A stretch of DNA of 64,000 nucleotides from JAENVT01 sp963805445 (GTDB lineage: Bacteria > Actinomycetota > Acidimicrobiia > Acidimicrobiales > Ilumatobacteraceae): positions 124,001-188,000 of the forward strand of contig CAWDUI010000002.1 in the NCBI GenBank assembly GCA_963805445.1, written 5' to 3'. The translations under genes and the position numbers were made by a program. Within the stretch, counting starts at the first letter, position 1; each line of letters opens with the position of its first letter. Below, in pieces: positions 24,379 to 34,150 of the stretch. The notes beneath the pieces are model-generated. The model worked only from the letters and a program-made list of their open reading frames with translations. It was not told the origin of the DNA and did not search any database.

Positions 24379-25805
24379 CCCTTCTTGGCGTTCAGCAGGG
24401 CCGTGACGGCTTTGCCGTCGGCCTTGCCCTGGCTCAGCTTCATCACGGCACCGACCAGGGCGCCCATGGCCTTGCCTTCACCGGCACAGAACTTGGCCCA
24501 CGCCTCGGCGTTCTCGGCGATCGCCCGATCGACGAGCGGGCCGAGGTCGTCGGCGCCCATCGCCTCGAAGCCCTTGGCCGCGGCGATCGCCGCGGCATCG
24601 CCCCCGCCGTTGGCGATCAGTTCGGCAACCACTGTCTTGGCCTGCGTCGCCGTCAGCGTTCCACCGACCTCCATCGTCGTCAGCTTGGCCAGGTCGGCTG
24701 CAGGGACCGAAGGCGAATCGGCGAACGCTTCTTTCACGTGCACGAGGGCGCGGGCGGCATCGCCGCCGGCGGCCCCCACAGCCAGCACGTACTCGTCCTG
24801 GCCGCGATCGACCACGACCATCGCCGCCTCGCTGTCGGGCGCAACGCCGGTCGCCTCGGCCAGACGCGCCCGACGCGCCGCAGGCAGCATCGGCAATGCG
24901 GCTCGGACGGCCGCGATCCATTCATCCGACGGCACCAACGGCACGAGGTCCGGCTCGAGGAAGTACCGATAGTCGTCGGCGTCTTCCTTGCTGCGCAGGG
25001 TGTGGGTGCGGCCGTCGGTCTCGTCCCAGTGGCGCGTCTCTTGGCGAACGTGGTCGCCACTCTCCAGCAGATCGATCTGGCGCCGGGCCTCGTACTCGAT
25101 CGCCCGCCCGATCGAACGCACGCTGTTGACGTTCTTGATCTCGCACCGCGTGCCGAAAGGAGTGCCGGGAAGGTGCACGCTGACGTTGGCGTCGACGCGC
25201 ATGCTGCCCTCCTCCATCTTCGCGTCGGACGCTTCGACCGCCAGCAGGATGCCGCGCAGTTCGGTGACGTATTGACGGGCTTGCTCAGCCGTGCGGATGT
25301 CGGGACGGCTGACGATCTCGACCAGCGGCACACCGGCGCGGTTGAAGTCGATCAACGAGTAGTCGCTGCCGTGGATGCGGCCGCCTGCTCCCCCGAAGTG
25401 CGTGCTCTTGCCGGTGTCTTCTTCGAGGTGGGCGCGCTCGATGCCGATGCGTGTGCCGTCGGGCAGGGCCAGGAAGCCGTCGACGTTCAGCGGTTGGTCG
25501 TACTGGCTGATCTGGTACGCCTTCGGCATGTCGGGATAGAAGTAGTTCTTGCGGTGGAACGTGCACGGTCGGATCGAGCAGTTCAGTGCGAGACCGATGC
25601 GCATGGCCAGTTCGACCGCCTGGCGGTTCAGCACCGGCAGGGCGCCCGGCAGGCCGAGCGTGACGGGATCGATGTTGGTGTTCGGTTCGTCGCCGAATCG
25701 GTTCGGGCTGGCGGAGAACAACTTCGTCACCGTGGCCAGTTCCACGTGCACTTCGAGACCGACGACGAGTTGCCACGCGCCGGGAAGGCCGTCGAGCGCG
25801 CTCAT
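24375..25805 (-). CDS. gatB: Asp/Glu-tRNA(Asn/Gln) amidotransferase subunit B
   Basis: The 476-residue GatB part holds the kinase-like cradle domain, with GLEVHVELATVTKLFS, HRKNYFYPDMPKAYQISQY, EEDTGKSTH, DFNRAGVPL and DANVSV. The YqeY-like tail that binds tRNA ends in KADGKAVTALLNAKKG. GatB phosphorylates Glu-tRNA(Gln) or Asp-tRNA(Asn) before amidation. In the given sequence there is no stop between GatA and GatB, so both read as one 953-codon frame. The ATG at 25805 overlaps a TGA in the frame one base away (ATGA), the normal gatA-gatB junction. A one-base indel near the end of gatA is therefore more likely than a true fusion. Confidence 0.92.
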   Translation of the reverse strand: MSALDGLPGAWQLVVGLEVHVELATVTKLFSASPNRFGDEPNTNIDPVTLGLPGALPVLNRQAVELAMRIGLALNCSIRPCTFHRKNYFYPDMPKAYQISQYDQPLNVDGFLALPDGTRIGIERAHLEEDTGKSTHFGGAGGRIHGSDYSLIDFNRAGVPLVEIVSRPDIRTAEQARQYVTELRGILLAVEASDAKMEEGSMRVDANVSVHLPGTPFGTRCEIKNVNSVRSIGRAIEYEARRQIDLLESGDHVRQETRHWDETDGRTHTLRSKEDADDYRYFLEPDLVPLVPSDEWIAAVRAALPMLPAARRARLAEATGVAPDSEAAMVVVDRGQDEYVLAVGAAGGDAARALVHVKEAFADSPSVPAADLAKLTTMEVGGTLTATQAKTVVAELIANGGGDAAAIAAAKGFEAMGADDLGPLVDRAIAENAEAWAKFCAGEGKAMGALVGAVMKLSQGKADGKAVTALLNAKKG

Positions 25806-27236
25806 TTGCGCAGAACCTTGCGTGACAGCCCGCTCCAGCGCTGCCGCCGCCCGGAACATCTGCGGCTCGCACAGGGTCCCGGCAAGCACCTGCACGCCGA
25901 CCGGCAGGTCATCGACCCCGGTGCCGAACGGCACGCTCATGCCTGGGTGGCCCGACAGGTTTGCCGGGATCGTGTAGACGTCGCACAGGTACATCGCCAG
26001 CGGATTGTCGCCCTTGGCCCCGAAGGGGAAGGCCACACTGGGCGAGGCGGGGGTCAGCAGCACGTCGGCGTGCTGGTACGCCCGTTCGAACTCGTCGTGG
26101 ATCAGCCGGCGCACCTTCAAGGCCTTGCCGTAGTAGGCGTCGTAGTAGCCGGCGCTCAACGCGTACGTGCCCAACATGATCCGCCGCTTGACCTCGTCGC
26201 CGAACCCGGCCGCGCGGGTGACGCCGTACATCGCGTTGGTGTCGTCGGCATCGACGCGCAAGCCGTAGCGAACGCCGTCGTATCGGGCCAGGTTGCTACT
26301 GGCCTCGGCCGGGGCGATCAGGTAGTACGCAGTGAGGCCGAAGGTGAAGGCGGGCACCTGCACATCGACGATCGTCGCGCCCGCAGCGCGCAGGGCATCG
26401 AAGGCGACCTCGACCCGCTCGTTGACATCCGGGTCGGCGCCCTCCGGCAGATCGGTGATGCGCCCGACGCGCAGGCCCTCGACACCGTGGTCGATCGCGG
26501 CAAGCAGCGACGGGTGCTCGACGGGGATCGACGTCGAGTCCATCGGGTCGTGGCCGCCGATCACGTCGAGCAGTTGGGCGGCGTCGGCAACGCTGTTGGC
26601 GAACGGGCCGATCTGATCGAGGCTGCTGGCGAAGGCGATGAGGCCGTAGCGGCTGACGTACCCGTAGGTCGGCTTCACGCCGACGACACCGCACAATGCA
26701 GCAGGCTGACGGATCGATCCGCCGGTGTCGCTGCCGAGACCGACGGAGGCGAACCCGGCGGCCACCGCTGCGGCACTGCCACCGCTGCTCCCGCCCGGCA
26801 CCCGCGAGGTGTCGTGCGGGTTGCGGGTCGGGCCGAACGCCGAGTTCTCGGTGCTGGACCCCATGGCGAACTCGTCGAGGTTCGTCTTGCCGATCACCAC
26901 AGCACCGGCCGCCGCCAACTTCGTCACGATCGTTGCGTCGTACGGCGGCTTCCACCCGGCCAGGATCTTCGACGAACAGGTCGTCGGCACGCCGCGCGTG
27001 CACATGTTGTCCTTCAACGCGATCGGCACGCCCGCCAGCGGGCCGGGGTCGCCGCCAGCCGCGACGAGCGCGTCGATCGACTCCGCAGCGGTACGCGCCT
27101 GATCAGCCATGACCAGGTTGAAGGCATGGATCTCCGGCTCTCGCTCGGCGATGGTTGCGAGGTGCTGCTCGACCACATCGACCGCCTTCAGCGCGCCGCT
27201 GCGCACCCCTGCGGCAATCTCGATCGCGCTGGCCAT
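25802..27236 (-). CDS. gatA: Asp/Glu-tRNA(Asn/Gln) amidotransferase subunit A
   Basis: About 477 residues make the amidase-signature subunit that hydrolyses glutamine and channels ammonia to GatB. The catalytic Lys (VPIALKDNMCTRG) and the Ser-cis-Ser pair (GGSSGGSAAA and SDTGGSIRQPA) are present. The start ATG at 27236 overlaps the gatC stop (TGATG). As written the frame runs on into gatB without a stop. I end it at the TGA at 25802, which is in the neighbouring frame and overlaps the gatB ATG. The last residues (near ERAVTQ) may thus be misread. Confidence 0.9.
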
Positions 27237-27538
27237 CAGAGATCCAGGCCGATGATCGGCGGCACCCGAAATCGGCCGTGCTCCGCGGCCGGAGCAGCCG
27301 CGAGCACTTCGCCGCGATCCAGGCCCGGGGCGACGACGTCCTCACGAAACACGTTCTCCAACGGATACGGCTGCGCCATCGGGGCAACGTCGTCGAGCTG
27401 CAGCGCATCGATGTCGGCGAAATGCTCGAGCATGTCGGCCAGTTGTGTCGTGGTGCGCTCGATCTCTTCAGGGGTGAGGTCGAGCCGGGCCAACCGGGCA
27501 ACCTTGGTGACGACCTCTGCTGATATGCGCTCGGACAC
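27236..27538 (-). CDS. gatC: Asp/Glu-tRNA(Asn/Gln) amidotransferase subunit C
   Basis: The 100-residue helical belt subunit stabilises the GatA-GatB interface. Typical features are VTKVARLARLDLTPEEIE near the N-terminus, QLADMLEHFADIDAL in the middle, and LRED-like NVFREDVV before the C-terminal extension. GTG 27538 is preferred because homologues begin just before the SxExV segment; the open frame upstream runs into the repeat region. It leads the minus-strand gatCAB operon, with coupled TGATG and ATGA junctions. Confidence 0.9.
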   Translation of the reverse strand: MSERISAEVVTKVARLARLDLTPEEIERTTTQLADMLEHFADIDALQLDDVAPMAQPYPLENVFREDVVAPGLDRGEVLAAAPAAEHGRFRVPPIIGLDL

Positions 27539-27595
27539 AGCCTCCGATGCTAGAGGTGCCACCCCACGAACGCCCGCCCAATTGGCGCCCCGATC

Positions 27596-27646
27596 GGAAG
27601 TGCGCACTTTCAAGGCAGGGTGTGCGCCTCGAAAGTGCGCACTTCC
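27596..27646. repeat. Inverted pair of AAGTGCGCACTT palindromes
   Basis: GGAAGTGCGCACTTTC at 27596-27611 and its exact reverse complement at 27631-27646 flank a 19-nt spacer. Each arm contains the perfect 12-bp palindrome AAGTGCGCACTT. The pair lies between the 3' end of lacZ and the 5' end of gatC, both on the minus strand. It could act as a hairpin terminator after lacZ, a protein-binding site before gatCAB, or a dispersed intergenic repeat. Confidence 0.6.
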
Positions 27647-27656
27647 ACCGCCGGCG

Positions 27657-30614
27657 CTACTCGGCCGGGTGAAGGGTGAGGCGGTAGGAGAACGAGTAGT
27701 TGCCGGCGGGCAACCGGTATTGCGGAAGCACGTCGGGGCCGCAACTGGCGGTGCCGAGGCCGCGATGAGCGACGTCGAGGTGCACGACCAGCTCGTCGCG
27801 CGGCCACAGGTCGGCCTGGTTGGCGGCGACGAACAGATCCTCTGACCGGAAGTTGGTGGCCGACATGTGCAGCGCGACCGGCTCGATCACGTCGACGCGG
27901 ACCATGTCGCCGGACAGCGCGTCGGTGCACTCCAGCCACCTGGTGTCGGTGCGGAGGCCGAACTCCTGAGGCACGAGGTACGGCGGCGTGTCGGGGTTGC
28001 CGGTCCACACGCCGAGCATTGCGCTGGCATTGCGGTCGGGATAGTTCTCATGAGGCCCGCGACCGCACCACCGCAGCTCGTGGAACCTGCCGGGCAACGA
28101 GAACCGCACGCCGACTCGGGGCAGGTCGGCCAGCTCTGCCGGCACGCGGACGCGATGCCGGTACGTGACGGCGAACCCGTCGTCGGAGACCGTGCGATCG
28201 CAGCGATGGGCGACCAGCTCGTCGGCCGGAATCCGATCGAGGCCCGCTTGCTTCCACAACCGCAATGCCTGGCCGCCGACGCCGATGCGTTCGGACAGCT
28301 CGGGGAGCAGCTTGAAGCCGTCGTTGTCGGTCGGCGCGCGCCACAGGGCCAACTCGACTGGCAACACCATCAGGTCGTCGAGCGCCGCCGATGGCGATGT
28401 CGATGCGCGCTGCCGCATCGCCGCCTTTCGGACGGGTCGAGCAGCTCGCAACTCGACTTGATCCCATGAAACCAGTTGACCCTGGGGGGCGAACCAGGTC
28501 TCGCGGCGAGCGTGCCAACGAACCGTGAGATGCACGTCGCCGCCACCCGTCGGCACGGGGCACGGCAAGGGAATGCTGACCGACTCGTGTGGGCCGACCT
28601 TCGGCACGCGCAACCGACCGTGCTTGGCCGCGATGCCATCGACCAGCAACTCCCACGAGGCGACGAGATCGTCGAGACCAACGAACGATCGCCGGTTGGA
28701 GACCTGCAACGAACGCGAGCGGGCCCTGCCGCTCAACGACACCGTGACCGGCCGGTACACCCAGGCCACCTCGCGCATCGCCGGATGTGGCTCGAGGTCG
28801 GCCGAGACGAGTCCGTCGGCGACGAAGTTGCCGTCGTGCGGCGTGTCGCCGAAGTCACCGCCGTAGGCCAGGCGCTCGCTGCCGTCCGGCAACCGACGCC
28901 GCAGCCCGTGATCCTTGAACTCCCAGATGAACCCACCCTGCAGGCCGGGCGTCGACGTGATGGTTTCCCAGTAGTCGGCCAGAGACCCGTTCGAGTTTCC
29001 CATGGCGTGGCTGTACTCGCACATGATCAGTGGACGGGTACCGATCCCGTCGGCGCCGTACTGGCGGATCATCGCGATCTGTGGGTACATCGGGCACGTG
29101 GTGTCGCTGGCTTCCATCCCACCGTCGATCCAGTTCTGCATCGAACGCTGGGGATGCGTGCCGTCGCCGTGCATCACACCACCCTCGTAGTGCAAGGGCC
29201 GGCTTGGGTCGACTCGGCGTATCCAACCGGCGAGCGCATCGTGGTTCGAGCCGTAGCCGCTCTCGTTGCCGAGGCTCCACTGGATGATCGATGGATGGTT
29301 CCGATCTCGTTGCACCATGCGCGCCCCACGCTCGAGGAACGCCGGGCGGTAGCGGGCGTCGTCGCAGATGCTGGTGTTGTACGCGTGGCTCTCGATGTTG
29401 GCCTCGTCGATCACGTACATGCCGAGCTCGTCGCACAGGTCGTAGAGCACGCTGTCGTTGGGGTAGTGGCACGTGCGGACCGCGGTGATGTTGTGGGCGC
29501 GCATCAGCTGGAGATCCTGGCGAATGTCGTCGGCGCTCACTGCCTTGCCGCGATCAGGATGATGATCGTGGCGGTTCACACCGAAGATCCAGATCGGTTG
29601 GCCGTTGACGCGGAGTTGGCGATCGGCCACGTCGACGCGACGCATGCCAACGCGGTGCGTCGTCGTCTCGACCAGCGTCTCGTCGGGGCCGAGCAACTCG
29701 CACGTGACCTCGTACAGGTTCGGGGCTTCCGCCGACCACGGGGCGGCCGACGGCACCACCCATCGCGCAGTGGTCACGTGGCCGACGAACACGTAGGGCA
29801 CGGCAAAGGCGTACGGAACGGGTGATGTCTGCGCCTTGCCGACGACCCGGCCCTTCGGCGTCCGCAACGTGGTGCGTACTGTCCAGCCCTCCTGCGGCTC
29901 GGCCACGAAGCCGACCTCGGTCGTGACCTCCACGGTGCCGGCACCCGAGGTGTGGTCGAAGTCGCCGTCGCAGCGGACATCGGCGACATGCACGAGTGGC
30001 CGGGATTCGACGTGGACAGAGCGGTGGAGGCCGGCCATCCACCACTGGTCCTGATCCTCGATGTAGCTGTCCGCGCTGTACCGGATGACGACGATGGCCA
30101 GGTCGTTCGTCTTGCCGGCGACCACATGGGGCGACACGTCGTACTCACTGGGCAGGCGGCTGTCGGTGCCGTACCCCACGAACACACCGTTGACGTACAC
30201 CGCGTGCACGCTCTCCGCCCCGCCGACGTGCAGCACGATCTGCGAGCCCTTCCATGTGCGCGGCGTGGCGAGCGTGGTGCGGTACACCCCGGTGGTCAGG
30301 CGCTCTGGCAAGGCCGGCGGCGGTCCGGCGAACGGCATCTGCACGTTGGTGTAGTGCGGGAAGTCGCCAGTGTCTTGCATCGTCCAACTGCCGGGGACGG
30401 TGACCTCTTTGACGATCTCGCTCAGCGACGAGGACAACTCGCCGCTCAGCGCCGATTCGGGCACGATGTCGGGATGGTCGAACAGGGCGAACGACCACGT
30501 GCCGTCGAGCGAGCGGCGCTCGGCGCGAGCAATCGGCACGTGCATCGGCAACCGGCCGATCGCTGTGATCGTGGGATCGGTCCACGGCCGGAAGTGCCCG
30601 ATGACGGGCAGCAT
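27657..30614 (-). CDS. lacZ: Beta-galactosidase, GH2 family
   Basis: The 985-residue protein is a LacZ-size GH2 enzyme with a sugar-binding jelly roll, immunoglobulin-like domains, the TIM barrel and the C-terminal beta-galactosidase small-chain domain. Counting from GTG 30623, the acid/base is E454 in SLGNESGYGSNH and the nucleophile E536 in MCEYSHAMGNS; GVNRHDHHP and WWMAGLHRSV are also typical. It hydrolyses beta-galactosides in the cytosol (no signal peptide). The ATG at 30614 is used; GTG 30623 is possible. It follows the two permease genes and binding protein, so imported galactosides are probably cleaved here and the galactose handled by galT. Confidence 0.92.
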   Translation of the reverse strand: MLPVIGHFRPWTDPTITAIGRLPMHVPIARAERRSLDGTWSFALFDHPDIVPESALSGELSSSLSEIVKEVTVPGSWTMQDTGDFPHYTNVQMPFAGPPPALPERLTTGVYRTTLATPRTWKGSQIVLHVGGAESVHAVYVNGVFVGYGTDSRLPSEYDVSPHVVAGKTNDLAIVVIRYSADSYIEDQDQWWMAGLHRSVHVESRPLVHVADVRCDGDFDHTSGAGTVEVTTEVGFVAEPQEGWTVRTTLRTPKGRVVGKAQTSPVPYAFAVPYVFVGHVTTARWVVPSAAPWSAEAPNLYEVTCELLGPDETLVETTTHRVGMRRVDVADRQLRVNGQPIWIFGVNRHDHHPDRGKAVSADDIRQDLQLMRAHNITAVRTCHYPNDSVLYDLCDELGMYVIDEANIESHAYNTSICDDARYRPAFLERGARMVQRDRNHPSIIQWSLGNESGYGSNHDALAGWIRRVDPSRPLHYEGGVMHGDGTHPQRSMQNWIDGGMEASDTTCPMYPQIAMIRQYGADGIGTRPLIMCEYSHAMGNSNGSLADYWETITSTPGLQGGFIWEFKDHGLRRRLPDGSERLAYGGDFGDTPHDGNFVADGLVSADLEPHPAMREVAWVYRPVTVSLSGRARSRSLQVSNRRSFVGLDDLVASWELLVDGIAAKHGRLRVPKVGPHESVSIPLPCPVPTGGGDVHLTVRWHARRETWFAPQGQLVSWDQVELRAARPVRKAAMRQRASTSPSAALDDLMVLPVELALWRAPTDNDGFKLLPELSERIGVGGQALRLWKQAGLDRIPADELVAHRCDRTVSDDGFAVTYRHRVRVPAELADLPRVGVRFSLPGRFHELRWCGRGPHENYPDRNASAMLGVWTGNPDTPPYLVPQEFGLRTDTRWLECTDALSGDMVRVDVIEPVALHMSATNFRSEDLFVAANQADLWPRDELVVHLDVAHRGLGTASCGPDVLPQYRLPAGNYSFSYRLTLHPAE

Positions 30615-30648
30615 CAGGACCACCGCGATGGTTCAGGCAACAACGGAT

Positions 30649-31551
30649 TCACCCCTTGTTCGCCCCGAGCGTGAGGCCACTGATGAAGTGTCGCTGCAGG
30701 GCCAGGTAGACCGCGAGGGTGGGGACAGCGATGATCATCGACGCCGCGGCGATGAGGTTGTCGTCGGCGAAGAACTGGCCACCGAGGTTGGCGATCGACG
30801 ACGTGATCGGTCGCTGATCCCCCTGGTTCAGCAAGACGACGGCCCAGAAGAAGTCGTTGTACAACCACGTGAACTCCAGTGTCGCCAGCGCCGCCAGCGC
30901 CGGTCGGCACAGCGGCATGATGATCTGGAAGAACTGGCGAACCACGCTGGCCCCGTCGACCATCGCCGCCTCGCCCAACTCCTTCGGAATCGTCTTCATG
31001 TAGTTGCTGAGCACGAACGTGCAGAAGCCGGTTTGGAATCCGACGTGAACGAGGATGATGGCGATCTTCGTGCCGAGGAGGTTGCCCGTGTCGGTGTCGC
31101 TCAAGAAGTCGGGCCAGGGCATCGCCTTGAACATCTGGAACAACGGCTGGAACAGCACCTGCGGCGGGAGCAGGTTGCCTGCGGTGAAGACCAGCAGCAA
31201 GGTCACGTTGAATCGCCAGGAGAAGCGACTGACTGCAAACGCCATGGCGCTCGAGAGGAACAGGATCAAGATCAGTGACGGGATCACGATGAACATCGTG
31301 TTGCCGAAGGCTCGGCCCATGCTGCCCTGCGACCACGCGTTCCGGTAGTTCTGGAACGTGAACGTCTTGGGCAACGAGAAGATGCCGAGCTTCTGCGTCT
31401 CGCTGTACGGGCGCAGCGACGCGTAGATCGCGCCACCGACCGGCACCAACCACAGCAATGCCATCGCGGTCAAGAACACATACAGCGAAATGCGCCACAG
31501 CCGGGCGCGCTGTGGTTGGCGCTTGACGACGGTCAAGCGGGCGACGCTCAC
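30649..31551 (-). CDS. Sugar ABC transporter permease, MalG type
   Basis: The 300-residue inner-membrane protein has six predicted helices and the cytoplasmic EAA loop (ELGEAAMVDGASVVRQFFQI, then IMPLCRPAL), the docking site for the ATPase. It begins at GTG 31551, overlapping the stop of the MalF-type permease (GTGA), and is followed by lacZ. CUT1-family permeases of this type import oligosaccharides. The lacZ and galT neighbours suggest lactose or another beta-galactoside. Confidence 0.88.
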   Translation of the reverse strand: MSVARLTVVKRQPQRARLWRISLYVFLTAMALLWLVPVGGAIYASLRPYSETQKLGIFSLPKTFTFQNYRNAWSQGSMGRAFGNTMFIVIPSLILILFLSSAMAFAVSRFSWRFNVTLLLVFTAGNLLPPQVLFQPLFQMFKAMPWPDFLSDTDTGNLLGTKIAIILVHVGFQTGFCTFVLSNYMKTIPKELGEAAMVDGASVVRQFFQIIMPLCRPALAALATLEFTWLYNDFFWAVVLLNQGDQRPITSSIANLGGQFFADDNLIAAASMIIAVPTLAVYLALQRHFISGLTLGANKG

Positions 31552-32534
31552 AGCTGTTCCTCGCGGTAGTTGTTGACGAGGTACCAGATGATGAAGCCGA
31601 GGCACAGCACCAGGAGAATCACCCCATAGCTGGAGCCGAGACCGACGTGGCCACCGCCCTCACCGACCAGGTTGTCGCGCACCAAGATGCCGAGCACCTC
31701 GGTACCCGGCGGCTTCTTCAGGGCGAAGATGATGTCGAAGGCGCGCAACGCCTCGATCACCGTGATGACGAAGACCACGACGTTGATCGGCTTCATCACC
31801 GGAAACACGACACGACGGAAGCTCTGCCATTCGTTGCAACCGTCGATCGCGGCTGCCTCGCGAAGCGAGGGGTCGACGCTCTTGAGCCCGGCGAGATAGA
31901 GCACCATCACATACCCGATGTGCCGCCACGCCAACGCGATCAGGAGCGCGGCAAAGTTCTTCGACAGACCGAGCGGCGTGTCGAGACCGGGCACGTGGAA
32001 GGTGAAGATCTTCTGCGCATTGCCCACCCAGTCGATCTGGTCGCCTTGGGCCGTGCGCCCGAGGACCACGTTGAACATGCCTTGCCGGGGCGACCACATC
32101 ACGCCCTTCCAGATGAAGCCGACGACGGCCAGCGACAGCACAACGGGCATGTAGAACACGCTCTGGTAGATCGCCGAGCCACGAATGTTCTTGTCGAGCA
32201 GGTAGGCGAAGAGCACCCCGATGGCACTGCACACCGAGAGGAACACCAGCAAGACGAGGTTGTTGAAGAACGCCGGGAAGAACCGGTTGTCGAAGACGGT
32301 GAACACCGACCAGTAGTTGCGGAAGCCGAGCAGTTTCCACGTGCCGAGCTTGAGGCCGTCCCAGGCGGTGAACGACAGCACGATGGTGCTGATGGCCGGC
32401 ACCCAGACGAACAAGATGTGAATGACGGTCGGCACGCCGGCAAACAGTGTGAGCGCAATCTTGTCGCGCCGCGACAGCTGTGAATACCGGCGACGGCGCC
32501 CCTTGCGAGGCGCCGTCGTTACATCCGTTGACAC
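31548..32534 (-). CDS. Sugar ABC transporter permease, MalF/UgpA type
   Basis: The 328-residue permease has a basic N-terminus (RKGRRRRYSQLSRRDKIA) before the first helix, about six to seven membrane segments and the EAA loop SLREAAAIDGCNEWQSFRRV. It is the partner of the MalG-type permease. It starts 13 nt downstream of the binding-protein stop and overlaps the next gene by 4 nt, so the four minus-strand genes form an operon. Confidence 0.88.
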   Translation of the reverse strand: MSTDVTTAPRKGRRRRYSQLSRRDKIALTLFAGVPTVIHILFVWVPAISTIVLSFTAWDGLKLGTWKLLGFRNYWSVFTVFDNRFFPAFFNNLVLLVFLSVCSAIGVLFAYLLDKNIRGSAIYQSVFYMPVVLSLAVVGFIWKGVMWSPRQGMFNVVLGRTAQGDQIDWVGNAQKIFTFHVPGLDTPLGLSKNFAALLIALAWRHIGYVMVLYLAGLKSVDPSLREAAAIDGCNEWQSFRRVVFPVMKPINVVVFVITVIEALRAFDIIFALKKPPGTEVLGILVRDNLVGEGGGHVGLGSSYGVILLVLCLGFIIWYLVNNYREEQL

Positions 32535-32547
32535 GGTGGAAGCCTAG

Positions 32548-33918
32548 TCAGCCGAGATAGGTCGACTTTTGGGACTCGATGTTGGACAGGATCGAGTCGA
32601 TCTGCGTCGGGTCGGCGTGGAAGTTGGCGAACGCATCGGCGATCACGTTGGAGACGAAGTCGGGGCTGGTGTCGCGATCGAAGAACTGCGACACGTACTT
32701 CGCCGAGCCGACCAACTCTGCCGACTTGGTCTGGATCTTGTTGAACTTCGACGTGTCGGCCTTGGCGTTGGCCGGTACCGAGCTGGGGTTGACACCCAGG
32801 TAGGCATCGATGTACTTCGCCGAACCGATGCCAGCCAGCAGCGCCTTGGCGCCGTCGGCGTTCTTCGGCTTGGCCGCCATCATGAACCCGTCGATCGGAG
32901 CATCGATCGCGTCGGAGCCGATCGCCGGGTCGAGCTCGGGATAGTTGAAGAAATCGAGATCGTCGAGGTACGTCTGGTCGGTCGAGTTCTGGGCGACGAA
33001 GGTGCCGAGGAAGAACATGCCGGCCTCTTTGTTCTCCAGCGCTGTCGCTGCTTCCTGCCACGTGCGACCGTTGGGGTTCTCCTGGTGGAACGGCAACAGC
33101 TCGGTCCAGGTCGAGAACACCTTCTTGACCTTGTCGCTCGTCCAGTCCTCCTTGCCCGCCAACAGGTCGACGTGGAACTGATACCCGTTGAGGCGCAGGT
33201 TCAAGATGTCGAACGTGCCCTGCACCGGCCACTTGCCGTCGTTGGCGTAGGCGAACGGGATGAGGCCGTCGGCCTGCATCTTCGTGGCCAGCGCTACGAG
33301 CTCGGCCTTGGTGGTCGGGATGGTGTAGCCCTTGTCGGCAAAGACACTCTTGCGATAGTGGACGGCCCACGGGTAGTAGCTCGTCGGCACGAGGTACTGC
33401 TTGCCATCGTTGCCGGTGGACGCCGCCTTGAAGCTGGCGGAGAAGTCGGGCAGGTTCGCCCACACGTCGGAGATGTCGCCGGTGAGGCCCTTGTCGGCGA
33501 AGAAGCGCATGCGATAGCCGGAGAACCATGTGAAGACATCGTCGGGCTGCTGCAGGTAGGCGGTGATGTTGTCCTGGAAGCTGTTGTGGTCGACGTAGTT
33601 GCCCTTGTACGGCACGCCTGTGGCGTCGAGGCCGGCGGCGAACGCCTCTTGGTTCTTGCCGGTCGCTTCGTACACACCGACCGTCACTGCGTCACCACTG
33701 GGGGCGGGTGCGGACGTAGCGCCGGGGGCCGCTGTGGCACCGGGGGCCGCGGTCGCGCCGGGGGCCGCCGTAGTGCCCGACGACTTCGAGTCGCTGCCGC
33801 ATGCGGCGAGGAGGCCGGCGCCGGCGATCCCTGCAGCGCTGGCGAGCAGCGTGCGACGCGAGAAGATCTGGAACCCGACGTCGCGTGGTCGTGGTGAGAA
33901 TTCGTAGCCTTCGGACAC
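32548..33918 (-). CDS. Sugar-binding lipoprotein of the ABC transporter
   Basis: The 456-residue extracellular solute-binding protein (family 1) has a twin-arginine-like signal (FSRRTLLASAAG) and the lipobox LLAAC, so it is lipidated and anchored outside the membrane. After the Cys comes a low-complexity linker with tandem APGAT units. The binding domain then follows (VGVYEATGKNQEAF through the C-terminus). GTG 33918 is chosen because GGGGGAG lies just upstream; ATG 33942 is possible. Expression is from the 232-bp divergent region shared with the DeoR regulator. The tandem APGAT stretch is prone to length variation. Confidence 0.88.
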   Translation of the reverse strand: MSEGYEFSPRPRDVGFQIFSRRTLLASAAGIAGAGLLAACGSDSKSSGTTAAPGATAAPGATAAPGATSAPAPSGDAVTVGVYEATGKNQEAFAAGLDATGVPYKGNYVDHNSFQDNITAYLQQPDDVFTWFSGYRMRFFADKGLTGDISDVWANLPDFSASFKAASTGNDGKQYLVPTSYYPWAVHYRKSVFADKGYTIPTTKAELVALATKMQADGLIPFAYANDGKWPVQGTFDILNLRLNGYQFHVDLLAGKEDWTSDKVKKVFSTWTELLPFHQENPNGRTWQEAATALENKEAGMFFLGTFVAQNSTDQTYLDDLDFFNYPELDPAIGSDAIDAPIDGFMMAAKPKNADGAKALLAGIGSAKYIDAYLGVNPSSVPANAKADTSKFNKIQTKSAELVGSAKYVSQFFDRDTSPDFVSNVIADAFANFHADPTQIDSILSNIESQKSTYLG

Positions 33919-34074
33919 TGCTCCCCCTCGTGGATGACTCATGGATGTGTGATCAATCGCGTCCGACCCCAAATGTCGGACGAGCAGTGGTGAACATGTC
34001 ACGCGCGAACGAGGATGTCAAGACTTTGTGTTCGAATTTCGCACAGAAAATGTGTGGATCAGGGGGAACCGACC

Positions 34075-34102
34075 GAATTTGGACAGGTAACTGCCCAAAT
34101 TC
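34075..34102. promoter_or_regulatory. 28-bp interrupted palindrome in the beta-galactoside divergent promoter
   Basis: GAATTTGG and CCAAATTC form perfect 8-bp arms; inside them CAG/CTG extend the symmetry around a GTAA centre with one mismatch. It sits between the binding-protein operon (start 33918) and the deoR gene (start 34151) and is the most obvious operator for the DeoR-type regulator. A TTGACT -35-like element follows at 34115. Confidence 0.5.
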
Positions 34103-34150
34103 TGTTCGATACTGTTGACTTTCCCGACATCTACAGGCAGGCTACCGAAC

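Noticed and set aside
23139..27845. A very long plus-strand open frame (about 1,570 codons) running antisense to gatCAB
   Set aside because: It is low-complexity, Arg/Gly/Ala-rich, and lies opposite genes with clear family motifs. Long antisense frames are expected at this GC content.
33650..33790. Tandem APGAT-coding units in the sugar-binding lipoprotein considered as a CRISPR-like or regulatory array
   Set aside because: The units are in frame, lie right after the lipobox Cys and form a typical flexible linker of surface lipoproteins.
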